From contig NZ_CP029426.2 in the NCBI RefSeq assembly GCF_002266435.3, positions 4,990,001 through 5,054,000 on the forward strand: DNA of 64,000 bases, read 5' to 3'. This document shows, one piece after another, positions 18,248 to 27,414 of the stretch (its first letter is position 1; each line of letters starts with the position of its first letter). The position numbers and the translations under genes were made by a program. Source of the stretch: Bradyrhizobium amphicarpaeae (lineage in GTDB: Bacteria > Pseudomonadota > Alphaproteobacteria > Rhizobiales > Xanthobacteraceae). The notes under the pieces were generated by a model. That model saw only the letters and a list, made by a program, of their open reading frames with translations. It was not told the origin of the DNA and did no database searches.

Positions 18248-20173
18248 ATGTTGATGACATCGCCAAATCAGACCGCTTCAGTCCGCATCGGCAACCGCGT
18301 CCTCGGTGACGGTGAACCCTGCTACGTCATTGCCGAGATCGGCAACAACCACAATGGCGACTTCGACCGCGCCATTGCGCTGGTCGATGCCGCGATTGCC
18401 GCAGGGGCCGACTGCGCCAAATTCCAGATGCGCAAGCTCGACGAGGTCTATCGCGCTTCGAGCCTGTCCGGAAAGGACGACGACCTCGCAGTCGAATACA
18501 CGCTCGATCTGTTGCGCCGCTTCGAGCTTCCGACGGCGCAGCAGAAGAAGATCGCCGAGTATTGTGCGGCCAAGGGCGTCCAGTATCTCTGCACGCCCTG
18601 GGATGCGAGCAGCGTCGCGGTGCTCGAAGGTTTCGGCGTCCAGGCCTACAAGGTTGCCTCGGCCGACCTCACCAACCTGCCGCTGCTCGCGCGCCTCGCC
18701 GCCACCGGCAAGACGCTGATCGTCTCCACCGGCATGAGCACGACGGACGAGATCAAGGCCGCGGCGAAATTCCTCGACGAGCGCAACACGAGCTACGTGC
18801 TGCTGCATTGCCAGAGCACCTATCCGGCCGCGCTCCACAACATCCATCTGCGCTTCATGGAAACGTTGCGCGAGATCCATCCGGTCGTCGGCTATTCGGG
18901 CCACGAGCGCGGCGTTGCCGTCTCGACCGCCGCTGTGGCGCTCGGCGCCGTCGTGATCGAACGCCACATCACCCTCGACCGCGAGATGGAAGGTCCGGAC
19001 CATGCTGCAAGCCTGGAGCCGGATGAATTCAAGGCTCTCGTCTCGGGCATCCGCGAAGTGGAAGCCGCGCGCGGCGAGAAGCTGGCCGAGCGCGCGCTGA
19101 GCCAGGGCGAGCTGATCAACCGCGAAAACCTCGCCAAGAGCTTGGTGGCCGCGCGCGACCTTTCGTCCGGCACCGTGATCTCCGAAGCCGACATCGCGGT
19201 GAAGAGCCCGGGACAGGGCCTGTCGCCGCTGAAGATGCCGGCCCTGCTCGGCCGCAAGCTGACGCGGACGATGGCGGCGGACGACTATTTCTTCCAGAGC
19301 GACCTCGACGACGGCGCCGCGAAAGCACGGCGCTACCGCTTCGACCGCCCCTGGGGCGTGCCGGTGCGCTATCACGACGCCGAGCGTTTTCTGGAGATAT
19401 GCCAGCCCGACATCATCGAATTCCATCTCAGCTACAGCGACATGGAGCGCGATCCCGCGACCTATCTGTCCGGCACCTACGATCTCGGCTTCGTCGTGCA
19501 CGCGCCGGAGCTGTTTGCCGGCTCCAAGCTGATGGACCTGGCAACGCCCGACGAGGCGCTGCGGCGGTATTCGCTGGAGCAGACCCAGGCGGTGATCGAC
19601 ATTACCCGCGGCCTGAAGAAGTACTTTCCCAAAACCAAGCGTCCGCCGATCGTCGCCAATATCGGCGGCTTCACTATGGATGAGCCGCTGCCGCCGGAAG
19701 AGAAGGCCGAGCGCTATCGCATCTTCGCACGAAGCCTGACCGAGCTCGACATGGACGGCGTCGAGCTGACGCCGCAGACCATGGCGCCGTTCCCCTGGCA
19801 TTTCGGCGGCCAGCGCCACCAGAACATCTTCATTTTCCCGGACGAGTCCGCCGCGTTCTGCGCCAAGCATGATCTGCGCATGTGCGTCGACATCTCGCAC
19901 ACGAAACTCGCCGCCAATCATTTCGGCTTCGACTTCGCGCAAGGTCTCGCCCAGCTCGGTCCGCACACCGCGCATCTGCATTTTGGCGACGCCAAGGGGC
20001 TCGACGGCGAGGGTCTTCAGATCGGCGAAGGCGAGATCGACTTCGACGAGATCGGAAAGGTGCTGCGCAAGCACGCGCCGACGGCCTCGTTCATTCCCGA
20101 GATCTGGCAGGGCCACAAGAACATGGGCGAAGGATTCTGGACCGCGCTCGAGCGTCTCGAGGGACACATCTGA
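18248..20173 (+). CDS. NeuB-type sialic acid synthase fused to a TIM-barrel isomerase domain
   Basis: The 641-residue protein is two enzymes in one chain. Residues about 15-280 are a NeuB barrel ([56 protein letters not shown]), followed by an antifreeze-like SAF domain (about 285-345). NeuB enzymes condense phosphoenolpyruvate with an aldose to give a 3-deoxy-2-ulosonic acid. Residues about 365-641 form a xylose-isomerase-like TIM barrel (DIIEFHLSYSDME, MCVDISHTKLAANH, AHLHFGDA, FIPEIWQGH). Ordinary NeuB is about 340-360 residues. The gene is tightly followed by a CMP-sugar synthetase gene (1-base overlap), so the product is probably CMP-activated. Confidence 0.85.
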   Translation: MLMTSPNQTASVRIGNRVLGDGEPCYVIAEIGNNHNGDFDRAIALVDAAIAAGADCAKFQMRKLDEVYRASSLSGKDDDLAVEYTLDLLRRFELPTAQQKKIAEYCAAKGVQYLCTPWDASSVAVLEGFGVQAYKVASADLTNLPLLARLAATGKTLIVSTGMSTTDEIKAAAKFLDERNTSYVLLHCQSTYPAALHNIHLRFMETLREIHPVVGYSGHERGVAVSTAAVALGAVVIERHITLDREMEGPDHAASLEPDEFKALVSGIREVEAARGEKLAERALSQGELINRENLAKSLVAARDLSSGTVISEADIAVKSPGQGLSPLKMPALLGRKLTRTMAADDYFFQSDLDDGAAKARRYRFDRPWGVPVRYHDAERFLEICQPDIIEFHLSYSDMERDPATYLSGTYDLGFVVHAPELFAGSKLMDLATPDEALRRYSLEQTQAVIDITRGLKKYFPKTKRPPIVANIGGFTMDEPLPPEEKAERYRIFARSLTELDMDGVELTPQTMAPFPWHFGGQRHQNIFIFPDESAAFCAKHDLRMCVDISHTKLAANHFGFDFAQGLAQLGPHTAHLHFGDAKGLDGEGLQIGEGEIDFDEIGKVLRKHAPTASFIPEIWQGHKNMGEGFWTALERLEGHI

Positions 20174-20862
20174 TGGCGCGCAAGACGCTGGCCGTGATCG
20201 CCGCACGCGGCGGCTCCAAGGGCATCCCGCACAAGAACCTGCTCGATCTGTGCGGCAAGCCGCTGATCGCCTGGACGGTCGAACAAGCACGCGCGGCGCG
20301 GGGCGTCGACGTGGTGGCCGTGTCTTCGGACAGCGACCAGATCCTCGCCGCGGCCGAGGCCGCCGGCGCGGTCGGGGTGCGGCGTCCCGACGACATTTCC
20401 GGCGACCTCGCTTCTTCCGAATCCGCCTGGCTCAATGCGCTCGATGCGATCGACGCGCGGATGGGACGGTTCGGGCGGATCGTCGCGCTCCAGGCGACAT
20501 CGCCGATCCGGGAACCCGGCGACATCGAGAACGCGCTTGCGACCTTCGATCGCGACCATCTCGACAGCCTGCTCTCGGTCTGCGAGGTCGAGGATTATTT
20601 CAACTGGCGGATCGGCGCGAACGGACCGGAGCCGATCAACTACGACTATCGCAACCGCCGCATGCGGCAACAGATCGAGAAGCGCTATTTGGAGAACGGC
20701 TCGTTCTACGTTCTGATCCCCTCCCTGCTGCGCGAGCAGAACAACCGTCTCGGCGGCAAGATCGGCTTCCACGTGATGGAACGTCACAAGATGTTCCAGA
20801 TCGACCGCCCCGAGGACGTCAAGCTTTGTGCCGCCATCATGCGCAGTTATGGCTATGCCTGA
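20173..20862 (+). CDS. CMP-nonulosonate synthetase (NeuA-like cytidylyltransferase), block A
   Basis: The 229-residue protein has the NeuA signature AARGGSKGIPHKNLLDLCGKPLIAWT at its N-terminus, then VSSDSDQIL, LQATSPIREPGDI and the C-terminal FQIDRPEDVKL. It should transfer CMP from CTP to the anomeric hydroxyl of the acid made by the upstream synthase. The start overlaps the synthase stop by one base (TGATG), so the two are translationally coupled. It is distinct from the legF-type copy at 41653, which implies two different CMP-activated acids. Confidence 0.88.
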   Translation: MARKTLAVIAARGGSKGIPHKNLLDLCGKPLIAWTVEQARAARGVDVVAVSSDSDQILAAAEAAGAVGVRRPDDISGDLASSESAWLNALDAIDARMGRFGRIVALQATSPIREPGDIENALATFDRDHLDSLLSVCEVEDYFNWRIGANGPEPINYDYRNRRMRQQIEKRYLENGSFYVLIPSLLREQNNRLGGKIGFHVMERHKMFQIDRPEDVKLCAAIMRSYGYA

Positions 20863-21619
20863 TCTCAGCGCCTTCTCGCTCAAGAACAAGATCGCGGTGG
20901 TGACCGGCGCTTCGCGCGGCATCGGCGCCGCCATCGCGACCGGCCTCCAGGATGCGGGAGCTACGGTGTTCGGCCTCAGCCGTTCCGGGACCGCGCCGCA
21001 GGGCGTGACCGCGATTGCCTGCGATCTCTCCGACGACAAGGCGATTGAAAACGCGTTCCGCACGATCGCGGCGCAAGGCGGCCGTATCGACGCACTGGTC
21101 AACGCGGCCGGCATCAGCCTTCCCCCACAGAGCACCGAGAGCGAGCTCGCGCGCTTCCGCGCCACGCTCGCGACCGACCTCACCGGCGTCTACGCCACTA
21201 TCGTCGCCGCCTACCCGCTCTTGAAGAAGGCGGGCTCGGCTGCCATCGTCAACGTGACCAGCATCAATTCGATCCGCGGCTTTCCCGGCAATCCGGGCTA
21301 TGTGGCGGCGAAGGCCGGTCTTGCCGGGCTGACGCGCGCGCTCGCCGCCGACTATGCGGCCGACGGCATTCGCGTCAACGCGCTTGCACCGGGTTATGTC
21401 GCGACCGAAATGACCGCAAAGAGCTTTGCCGATCCCGTCATGCACGAAGAGAGGCGCCGCCACACCATGCTCGGCCGCTGGGGACAGCCCGCCGACATGG
21501 TGGGAGCCGCCGTTTTCCTTGCGTCGGAAGCCTCCGCCTATGTGACCGGCCAGGAGATCTTCGTCGACGGCGGCTGGATCGCCAAGGGCCTCGCCATCAG
21601 TTCGGATAGCAAATCGTGA
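20855..21619 (+). CDS. short-chain dehydrogenase/reductase, block A
   Basis: The 254-residue SDR shows GASRGIGAAIA (cofactor loop), NAAGIS, the catalytic serine in NVTSINS, the YVAAK Tyr-Lys pair and the terminal YVTGQEIFVDGGW. It should oxidise or reduce a hydroxyl/keto position on the block A sugar with NAD(P). Candidate starts are ATG 20849 and ATG 20855; I chose the second because MPDLSAFSLKNK aligns better with SDR N-termini. It overlaps the cytidylyltransferase gene by 8 bases. Confidence 0.85.
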   Translation: MPDLSAFSLKNKIAVVTGASRGIGAAIATGLQDAGATVFGLSRSGTAPQGVTAIACDLSDDKAIENAFRTIAAQGGRIDALVNAAGISLPPQSTESELARFRATLATDLTGVYATIVAAYPLLKKAGSAAIVNVTSINSIRGFPGNPGYVAAKAGLAGLTRALAADYAADGIRVNALAPGYVATEMTAKSFADPVMHEERRRHTMLGRWGQPADMVGAAVFLASEASAYVTGQEIFVDGGWIAKGLAISSDSKS

Positions 21620-22464
21620 CCACAACGCTCGAACGCATCGGCTTCATGCAGGGACGGCTGTCGGCGCTGGTCGACGGCAAGATCCAGGCCTTCCCCTGGG
21701 ACGAGTGGCGCGACGAATTTCCCCGCGCGAAAGAGCTCGGCCTGACGCGGATGGAATGGACCATCGACCAGGAACGGCTGCGCGAGAACCCGCTGACGAC
21801 CGAGCCGGGGCAGCAGGAGATTCTAGCACTGTCGCAACAGAGCGGCGTGCGCATCCCGAGCCTGACCGGTGACTGCTTCATGCAGGCGCCGTTCTGGAAG
21901 GTCGACGCCGTCGTGCGCGACGCGCTCGTCGCCGACCTCGATCTCCTGATCGCCGCCTGCAGCCGCGTTGGCATCGCGTTCGTCGTGATCCCGCTGGTCG
22001 ACAACGGCAAGATCGAGCGCGAGAGCGAGAGCGATACGTTGAAGCGCGTGCTGCTCGCACGCTCCGGGCAGCTGACAAGAAGAAACGTCAAGATCGTCTT
22101 CGAATCCGATCTGCCGCCGGGCGAGCTTGCCCGGTTCATGGAGGCGTTTCCGGCCGAAGTTTTCGGCATCAACTACGACAGCGGCAACAGCGCCTCGCTC
22201 GGCTATGACAGCGACGAGGAGATCGGGGCGTATGCACCGCGCATCCTGAATGTGCATATCAAGGACCGTATCCGCGGCGGCACCACCGTGCCGCTCGGCA
22301 CCGGCAACGCGGACCTCGCCAAGACGATCCGGCTGATCGAGCGCGCCGGCTACAAGGGCCAATACATCCTGCAAACCGCGCGCGCGGCCGACGGCGACCA
22401 TGCCGGCGCGCTGGCGAAATATCTCGACATGACGGTTCGCTGGATCGAGGACGCCGCGCAATGA
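21616..22464 (+). CDS. xylose-isomerase-like TIM-barrel protein, block A
   Basis: This 282-residue protein resembles the sugar phosphate isomerase/epimerase (AP endonuclease 2-like) barrel. Visible elements are GFMQGRLS at the start, MEWTID, FVVIPLVDNG, IVFESDL, GINYDSGNSAS and LNVHIKDR with a conserved metal-type histidine. It is a free-standing relative of the C-terminal domain of the NeuB fusion in the same operon. It may isomerise or epimerise an intermediate of the block A sugar; the reaction is not known. The GTG start overlaps the previous stop by 4 bases. Confidence 0.78.
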   Translation: MTTTLERIGFMQGRLSALVDGKIQAFPWDEWRDEFPRAKELGLTRMEWTIDQERLRENPLTTEPGQQEILALSQQSGVRIPSLTGDCFMQAPFWKVDAVVRDALVADLDLLIAACSRVGIAFVVIPLVDNGKIERESESDTLKRVLLARSGQLTRRNVKIVFESDLPPGELARFMEAFPAEVFGINYDSGNSASLGYDSDEEIGAYAPRILNVHIKDRIRGGTTVPLGTGNADLAKTIRLIERAGYKGQYILQTARAADGDHAGALAKYLDMTVRWIEDAAQ

Positions 22465-23222
22465 AGCTCGAGCTGAACGATCGTGTCGCTCTCGTCACCG
22501 GCGCCAGTCGCGGGATCGGGCTTGCGATCGCGACGACGCTCGCTGCGGAAGGCGCCAAGGTCGCACTCGCGGCGCGTGGTGCCGAGGCACTCGACGCGGC
22601 GCGCACGATCGTAGAGGGCCTCTCGTCCATCCACGTCGCCGACGTCACTGACCCCGCCGCTGCGAAGGCACTGGTCGAGGGCGTCGAGAAGCAATGGGGC
22701 CGGCTCGACATCCTCGTCTGCAATGTCGGCAGCGGCGCCTCAGTGCCGCCGGGCAAGGAGACCGCGGCCGAGTGGTCGCGGGTGATGGATCTCAATCTGT
22801 TCGCCGCGACCAATATGATCGAGGCTGCCCGGCCGCTGATGGCGCGCGGCAGCGGCGACCGGTCCATCATCTGCATTTCCTCGATCGCTGGCATGGCGGC
22901 GCTAGGAGCGCCCGTAACCTACTATGCCGCGAAGGCAGCGTTGAATGCGACCGTGCGCGGTCTGGCGCGGCCTCTTGCGCTCGAAGGCATTCGCATCAAT
23001 GCAGTTGCGCCGGGCAACGTCCTGTCGGCGGACGGCACCTGGGCGCGCAAGCTTGCGGAAAACAGTGCCGCGGTCGAAGACATGCTCGTGCGCGACGTGG
23101 CACTGCGCCGCCTGGGCAAGCCGGAAGAGATCGCCGATCTCGTCGCCTTTCTCGTTTCGCCCCGCGCAGCATTCATCACGGGCAGCGTGATGGTCGCGGA
23201 CGGCGGCCAGCTCAGAAGCTGA
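22461..23222 (+). CDS. short-chain dehydrogenase/reductase, block A (second)
   Basis: The 253-residue SDR has GASRGIGLAIA, the catalytic serine in ICISSIAG, YYAAK, and the closing segment FITGSVMVADGGQ. CNVGSG replaces the usual NNAG after the central strand. It is the second of three SDRs in the operon and overlaps the TIM-barrel gene by an ATGA junction. It probably acts on the same unknown sugar intermediate as its neighbours; cofactor and substrate cannot be read. Confidence 0.85.
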   Translation: MKLELNDRVALVTGASRGIGLAIATTLAAEGAKVALAARGAEALDAARTIVEGLSSIHVADVTDPAAAKALVEGVEKQWGRLDILVCNVGSGASVPPGKETAAEWSRVMDLNLFAATNMIEAARPLMARGSGDRSIICISSIAGMAALGAPVTYYAAKAALNATVRGLARPLALEGIRINAVAPGNVLSADGTWARKLAENSAAVEDMLVRDVALRRLGKPEEIADLVAFLVSPRAAFITGSVMVADGGQLRS

Positions 23223-23235
23223 ACAGGAGCCTTCG

Positions 23236-24072
23236 ATGACCTCCTCCTCCCGCTATGACCTGACTGGCCGGACCGCGCTCGTGACCGGCGCCGGCGGCCT
23301 GCTGGGCAAGCAGCATGTCGCAGCGCTCGCTGAATCCGGCGCGCGCGTGGTCGTCACCGATGTCGGCCTGGCGCAGGCCGAGACCGCCGTCGCTGCGTTG
23401 GAACAGGCATCGCCTTCAGCCGATTTGATCGCGCTTGAGATCAACGTCACCTCGCTCGACTCGGTGCGGGCCGCCAATGAGCAACTTGCAGGCCGCGGCA
23501 TCGCCGTTGACATCCTGGTCAACAACGCCGCCATCGATCCAAAGGTGACGTCGAGCCCCGGCGTCATGCACTCCTCGCGCTTCGAGGCATTCCCGGTGCC
23601 GCAATGGCAGACCGAGATCGCCGTCGGTCTGACCGGCGCAATGCTGTGTGCGCAGGTGTTCGGCGGCGAGATGGCCAAACGCGGTCGCGGCGTGATCCTC
23701 AACATCGCCTCCGATCTCGGCGTGATCGCGCCGGACCAGAGGCTCTACCGCCAGCCGCAGGTGACGCGCGAAGAGGAACAGCCGGTGAAGCCCGTGACCT
23801 ATTCGGTGATCAAGCATGGCTTGATCGGGCTGACGAAATATCTGGCGACCTACTGGGCCGATCACGGCGTGCGCGTCAACGCGATCTCGCCGGGGGGCGT
23901 CTTCAACAACCAGGACCCCGCCTTCGTCGAACGACTGACGCGCCTGATCCCGATGGGCCGCATGGCCGATGTCGACGAATACCGCGCCGCCGTGCAGTTT
24001 CTGTGCTCGGATGCCTCGAGCTACATGACGGGACAGAATCTCGTCATGGATGGCGGGCGCAGCGTCTGGTAA
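23236..24072 (+). CDS. PtmA-like short-chain dehydrogenase, block A
   Basis: The 278-residue SDR has GAGGLLGKQHV, NNAAIDPK, the serine block NIASDLG, and TYSVIKHGLIGL as the Tyr-Lys region. It is clearly paralogous to PtmA at 42368-43189: both share FDLTGRTA/YDLTGRTA starts, VFGGEMAKRG/VFGGRMAERG, PDQR, LATYWA and a GG.S.W end. In Campylobacter PtmA works early in the GDP-linked legionaminate route, so this copy may perform the matching step in block A. AGGAGC lies 8 bases before the ATG. It is the last gene of the operon. Confidence 0.83.
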   Translation: MTSSSRYDLTGRTALVTGAGGLLGKQHVAALAESGARVVVTDVGLAQAETAVAALEQASPSADLIALEINVTSLDSVRAANEQLAGRGIAVDILVNNAAIDPKVTSSPGVMHSSRFEAFPVPQWQTEIAVGLTGAMLCAQVFGGEMAKRGRGVILNIASDLGVIAPDQRLYRQPQVTREEEQPVKPVTYSVIKHGLIGLTKYLATYWADHGVRVNAISPGGVFNNQDPAFVERLTRLIPMGRMADVDEYRAAVQFLCSDASSYMTGQNLVMDGGRSVW

Positions 24073-24174
24073 AAACACCGCGGCCAGGCGCGAGTATTCG
24101 CCCAGAGGACATTGCCGATGCGAGTGCTCGATCACAATCACCACGTCGGCTCGAGCCCAAATCAGGCTTAGCAA

Positions 24175-26136
24175 GTGCCCTATCGCCCCGAAATCGATGG
24201 CCTTAGAGCAATTGCCGTTCTCTCGGTTATTTTCTTCCACGCCGGACTGGATGCGATTCCGGGCGGCTATCTCGGCGTCGACATTTTCTTCGTCATCAGC
24301 GGCTATCTGATCACGTCCATCATCAGCAGGGAGATGGAGGACGGACAATTCACATTTGCAGCCTTCTACGAACGACGGGTCCGGAGGATATTGCCGGCAC
24401 TCATCGTGGTCCTGCTGGCTTGCATTCCCTTCGTTCCCATCTTCATGCTCCCGAGCGAGGTGGTCGAATTCTCGAAGAGCGTGATCGCTGTGTGCGCATT
24501 CGTCTCGAATGTGTTCTTCTGGGCGCAGAGCGGCTACTTCGACAGGGCTGCCGATTTGAAGCCGCTGCTGCACACCTGGAGCCTCGGCGTCGAGGAGCAG
24601 TTCTACCTGTTCTTTCCGGTTCTCCTGATGGCGGCGCTGCGGCTTGGCCGCAACCGCGCGGGCGTGCTGTTCGCCGCGATTGCGGTCGCGAGCGTTGCCT
24701 ATGCCCAATGGGGCCCCCAAGCCAAGGAGACGACCTTTTACCTGATGCCAAGTCGGCTCTGGGAATTGCTCGATGGCGCCGTCCTGGCCCTGTGGCCCAC
24801 CTCGAAACTGAGGGCTGAGCTGCCCAATGCGGCGCTCGATATCCTCGTCGCCATCGGCATCGGGCTGATCGGCTATAGCCTCCTCGACCACGGCGACGTC
24901 CGATACCCCGACTTGCGCGCGTCGCCTGCCGTGCTCGGCGCCTGCCTCGTCATCGCATTCGCGACCACGCGGACGATTGCGGGTAAATTGCTCGGAAGCC
25001 GGATCCCGGTCGCAATCGGGCTCATCAGCTACAGTGCCTATCTATGGCATCAACCGATCTTCGTTTTCGCGAGGTTAAGCGGTTTCGACCGGCCGAATGT
25101 CGGCCTCGCCTTCCTGCTGACGGCGATTTCTCTCGTGCTTGCCGCCTTGACATATCGTTTCGTCGAGCAGCCGGCGAGAGATCGCAAGCGGTTCGGAAGG
25201 CCGGCCCTGATTGCGGTTTCCGCGGTTGGAATGTGCGGCCTGGCTGGCGCGAGCGCCTTCGCGATTGCCACCAACGGCTTCGAGAAGCAGAGCTTCTACT
25301 TCAGCAGCAACGATACCCGCCGGCTCTACGAACTGCTCGAGCGCAGCACCGGTGGCGATTTCATGCGCGACATGGGCACGAACGGCGATTGCGTGTTCTG
25401 GACAAATCGATTCGAGCCTGCCGCGAGGGACCGGCTTATCGAATGCTCGAAGAGGTTTGGGCCAGCGACCGTTATTCTCGGCGATTCTCACGCGATGAAC
25501 ATCTACAATGCATTGTTCAGGAACAACTACTCCCAGTTCCTCGTCGGCCTGGTCGGCCCGGGATGCCGCCCATGGGCCAGGATCCCGGATTGCCCCTATA
25601 CGGCATTCGACGAGTTCATGACCGCGCATCGCGAGGTCGTCGAAACCGTCATCCTGCATTTCTCCGGATCCCACCTCGTGGTCGACGAGCATGACCGGCA
25701 GGAGCCGGCCGATGTGATGAAGTTCGGAGGCCGTTATCATTTCAACGACCGGCCGATCGCCATGACGATCGACTACCTGCAAGCTCTGTCCCGACAGACC
25801 AAGACGATCTGGCTGGGCCCTTTCGTCGAATCGAGAATGGACTTCCGCGACCTCGAGCGCATGAAGCGGGTTGCGCGCGGCGGATTCCGTCTCAATCCCC
25901 CGACGGTGGACATCTTTGCGACCCTCGACAAGCACCTGCGCGACAAGACCAGCCTGCCGCAGAAGAACTTTCAGTTCATCTCGTTCTCCGAGGTCATTGA
26001 TCAGGACGCAAAGGGGCTGCTGGACGGCGATTGCCTGATGTATCGGGACTCCGATCATCTCAGCGTCTGTGGAGAACGCGTCGTCGGGAAAGACCTCAAG
26101 AGGGTGCTTCTGAGATACACGTCCACAGGGCAGTAG
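24175..26136 (+). CDS. OafA-type membrane acyltransferase with C-terminal SGNH domain (second copy)
   Basis: The 653-residue protein has the same plan as 13050-15014: an acyltransferase-3 membrane domain beginning RPEIDGLRAIAVLSV, then an SGNH domain with GDSHAMN and a DSDHLS Asp-His block. It starts with GTG, 102 bases after the last block A SDR. The two copies keep long runs of identical DNA, for example about 29 bases around TTCTTCGTCATCAGCGGCTA, and face opposite ways. It should O-acylate a surface glycan; divergence in the membrane part may change the acceptor. Confidence 0.9.
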   Translation: MPYRPEIDGLRAIAVLSVIFFHAGLDAIPGGYLGVDIFFVISGYLITSIISREMEDGQFTFAAFYERRVRRILPALIVVLLACIPFVPIFMLPSEVVEFSKSVIAVCAFVSNVFFWAQSGYFDRAADLKPLLHTWSLGVEEQFYLFFPVLLMAALRLGRNRAGVLFAAIAVASVAYAQWGPQAKETTFYLMPSRLWELLDGAVLALWPTSKLRAELPNAALDILVAIGIGLIGYSLLDHGDVRYPDLRASPAVLGACLVIAFATTRTIAGKLLGSRIPVAIGLISYSAYLWHQPIFVFARLSGFDRPNVGLAFLLTAISLVLAALTYRFVEQPARDRKRFGRPALIAVSAVGMCGLAGASAFAIATNGFEKQSFYFSSNDTRRLYELLERSTGGDFMRDMGTNGDCVFWTNRFEPAARDRLIECSKRFGPATVILGDSHAMNIYNALFRNNYSQFLVGLVGPGCRPWARIPDCPYTAFDEFMTAHREVVETVILHFSGSHLVVDEHDRQEPADVMKFGGRYHFNDRPIAMTIDYLQALSRQTKTIWLGPFVESRMDFRDLERMKRVARGGFRLNPPTVDIFATLDKHLRDKTSLPQKNFQFISFSEVIDQDAKGLLDGDCLMYRDSDHLSVCGERVVGKDLKRVLLRYTSTGQ

Positions 26137-26192
26137 ACGCCAGAGCAATCTCCACGCCTCGCTATCTCCTGAAGCGCGATCCGGCCGCGATC

Positions 26193-27401
26193 TCAGCCGC
26201 TTCCCGCTTGCGTCTCTTTGTCTCCCTCCAGCAATTTTCCAAGACCCTCGCTCGCCACGAAGGTGAGCCCCGCCAGCGCAGGTATGATGAGGCGCGTCTC
26301 GGAAAAATCGGCGATGAAGAAGACGAGTCCCACATGGGTCAGCGTCGCCGCGCCGACGATGGCAATCGTCCGGGTAAGTGCAAAGGTTCTCACAATCGCA
26401 ATTGCGAGCACGGGACTGGCGATCGCGACCACTAGCTTCATGGTCTGAAGATTGCCGACCAGCTTGCTGAAGTCGCCATTAGTGACCAGGAAAGACTTGT
26501 AGTCCGTTCCGGGATGCATCCAGATCAGCGTCTTCGGCACGGCCACCGAGATGCCGATCAGCAGTCCGAACACCATCCACTCCTTGAGGGTCGGCCATCG
26601 CCGCTCGAAAGCTGCAAGCCCCAGAAGGGCGAACGCCGAAGCGAACACGACGTCGGTTCGACCGAAGCTGATAATCAGCCCGGAAATGATCGCGGCGGGA
26701 TATCGCCGCGACGTCAACAGGAACAGCTGCCAGAACAGCCCGCCCGCAATGAAGACGGGACCCATGCGCCCCGGATAGATCGCGATCTGCGTGTAGAACG
26801 CAAAGGTCAGCAGGCAGAGCCACGACGCGGTCGGCGAAAGCAGCAGGGTCGCCAGCGCGAACACCGCAAGGAACGACAGGGAATCGAACAGATAGTTGGC
26901 GATGATGTGGGTGTGGTACGTCGAGCCCCCGAAGGTACGATCGTCGCCGAATATCCGGACATAGGCCTCGGTAATCTTGGCGAGCAGCGGCCGCATGACG
27001 CCTTCGACGGCGTCCATGTGGGCGAACTCGCGCTCGTGATCCAGGCTGAACTGCATTTGCTCGCGCAGCAAATTGGCTTCGTGCGCGGTGATGGACAGCG
27101 CAAGGCAGCAGCTCACGAGCAGTCCCAGCGTGACCGGATTGAAGAAGCTCCTTCTGACCTTGAACAAGACCAGCAGCGGAACGAGCGCGACGGCCACGAA
27201 GAAAGCGATGCCCGCATATCGCAAGAGACCCGGGAGGTATCGGTCGGAGACGTTCACCCAGTACCAGGCGATGACCAGAACGTTCGAGACACCCCAGAAC
27301 CCGAGCACCAGGCCGAGGGACGGCGTCTTCATCTGATCGTCAAACTTCAGCAAGCGGCCAAGACCGCCAGACCACGACAGCATCGCCCCCTGCTTCGACA
27401 C
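26193..27401 (-). CDS. polytopic membrane protein of unknown function
   Basis: The 402-residue protein has about ten hydrophobic segments and a large loop near residues 100-150 (NLLREQMQFSLDHEREFAHMDAVEG, then YVRIFGDDRTFGGSTYHTH). Similar topology is seen in membrane glycosyltransferases of polysaccharide loci, but I recognise no family motif. I chose GTG 27401 because GAGGAG lies 5 bases upstream; a longer frame to 27437 would start inside the previous gene. It is the third gene of a three-gene minus-strand unit with two proteins of unknown function. It converges with the acyltransferase gene. Confidence 0.7.
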   Translation of the reverse strand: MSKQGAMLSWSGGLGRLLKFDDQMKTPSLGLVLGFWGVSNVLVIAWYWVNVSDRYLPGLLRYAGIAFFVAVALVPLLVLFKVRRSFFNPVTLGLLVSCCLALSITAHEANLLREQMQFSLDHEREFAHMDAVEGVMRPLLAKITEAYVRIFGDDRTFGGSTYHTHIIANYLFDSLSFLAVFALATLLLSPTASWLCLLTFAFYTQIAIYPGRMGPVFIAGGLFWQLFLLTSRRYPAAIISGLIISFGRTDVVFASAFALLGLAAFERRWPTLKEWMVFGLLIGISVAVPKTLIWMHPGTDYKSFLVTNGDFSKLVGNLQTMKLVVAIASPVLAIAIVRTFALTRTIAIVGAATLTHVGLVFFIADFSETRLIIPALAGLTFVASEGLGKLLEGDKETQAGSG

Positions 27402-27414
27402 CCGATCTCCTCGA

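Noticed and set aside
18278..20290. A 670-residue open frame on the minus strand opposite the NeuB fusion
   Set aside because: High GC keeps the antisense frame open. The composition is rich in Arg, His and Asp with no fold signal, while the plus strand encodes a clear enzyme.
20828..20854. GTG start at 20828 for the first block A SDR
   Set aside because: It would lie deep inside the cytidylyltransferase gene and add MPPSCAVMA, which does not match SDR N-termini.
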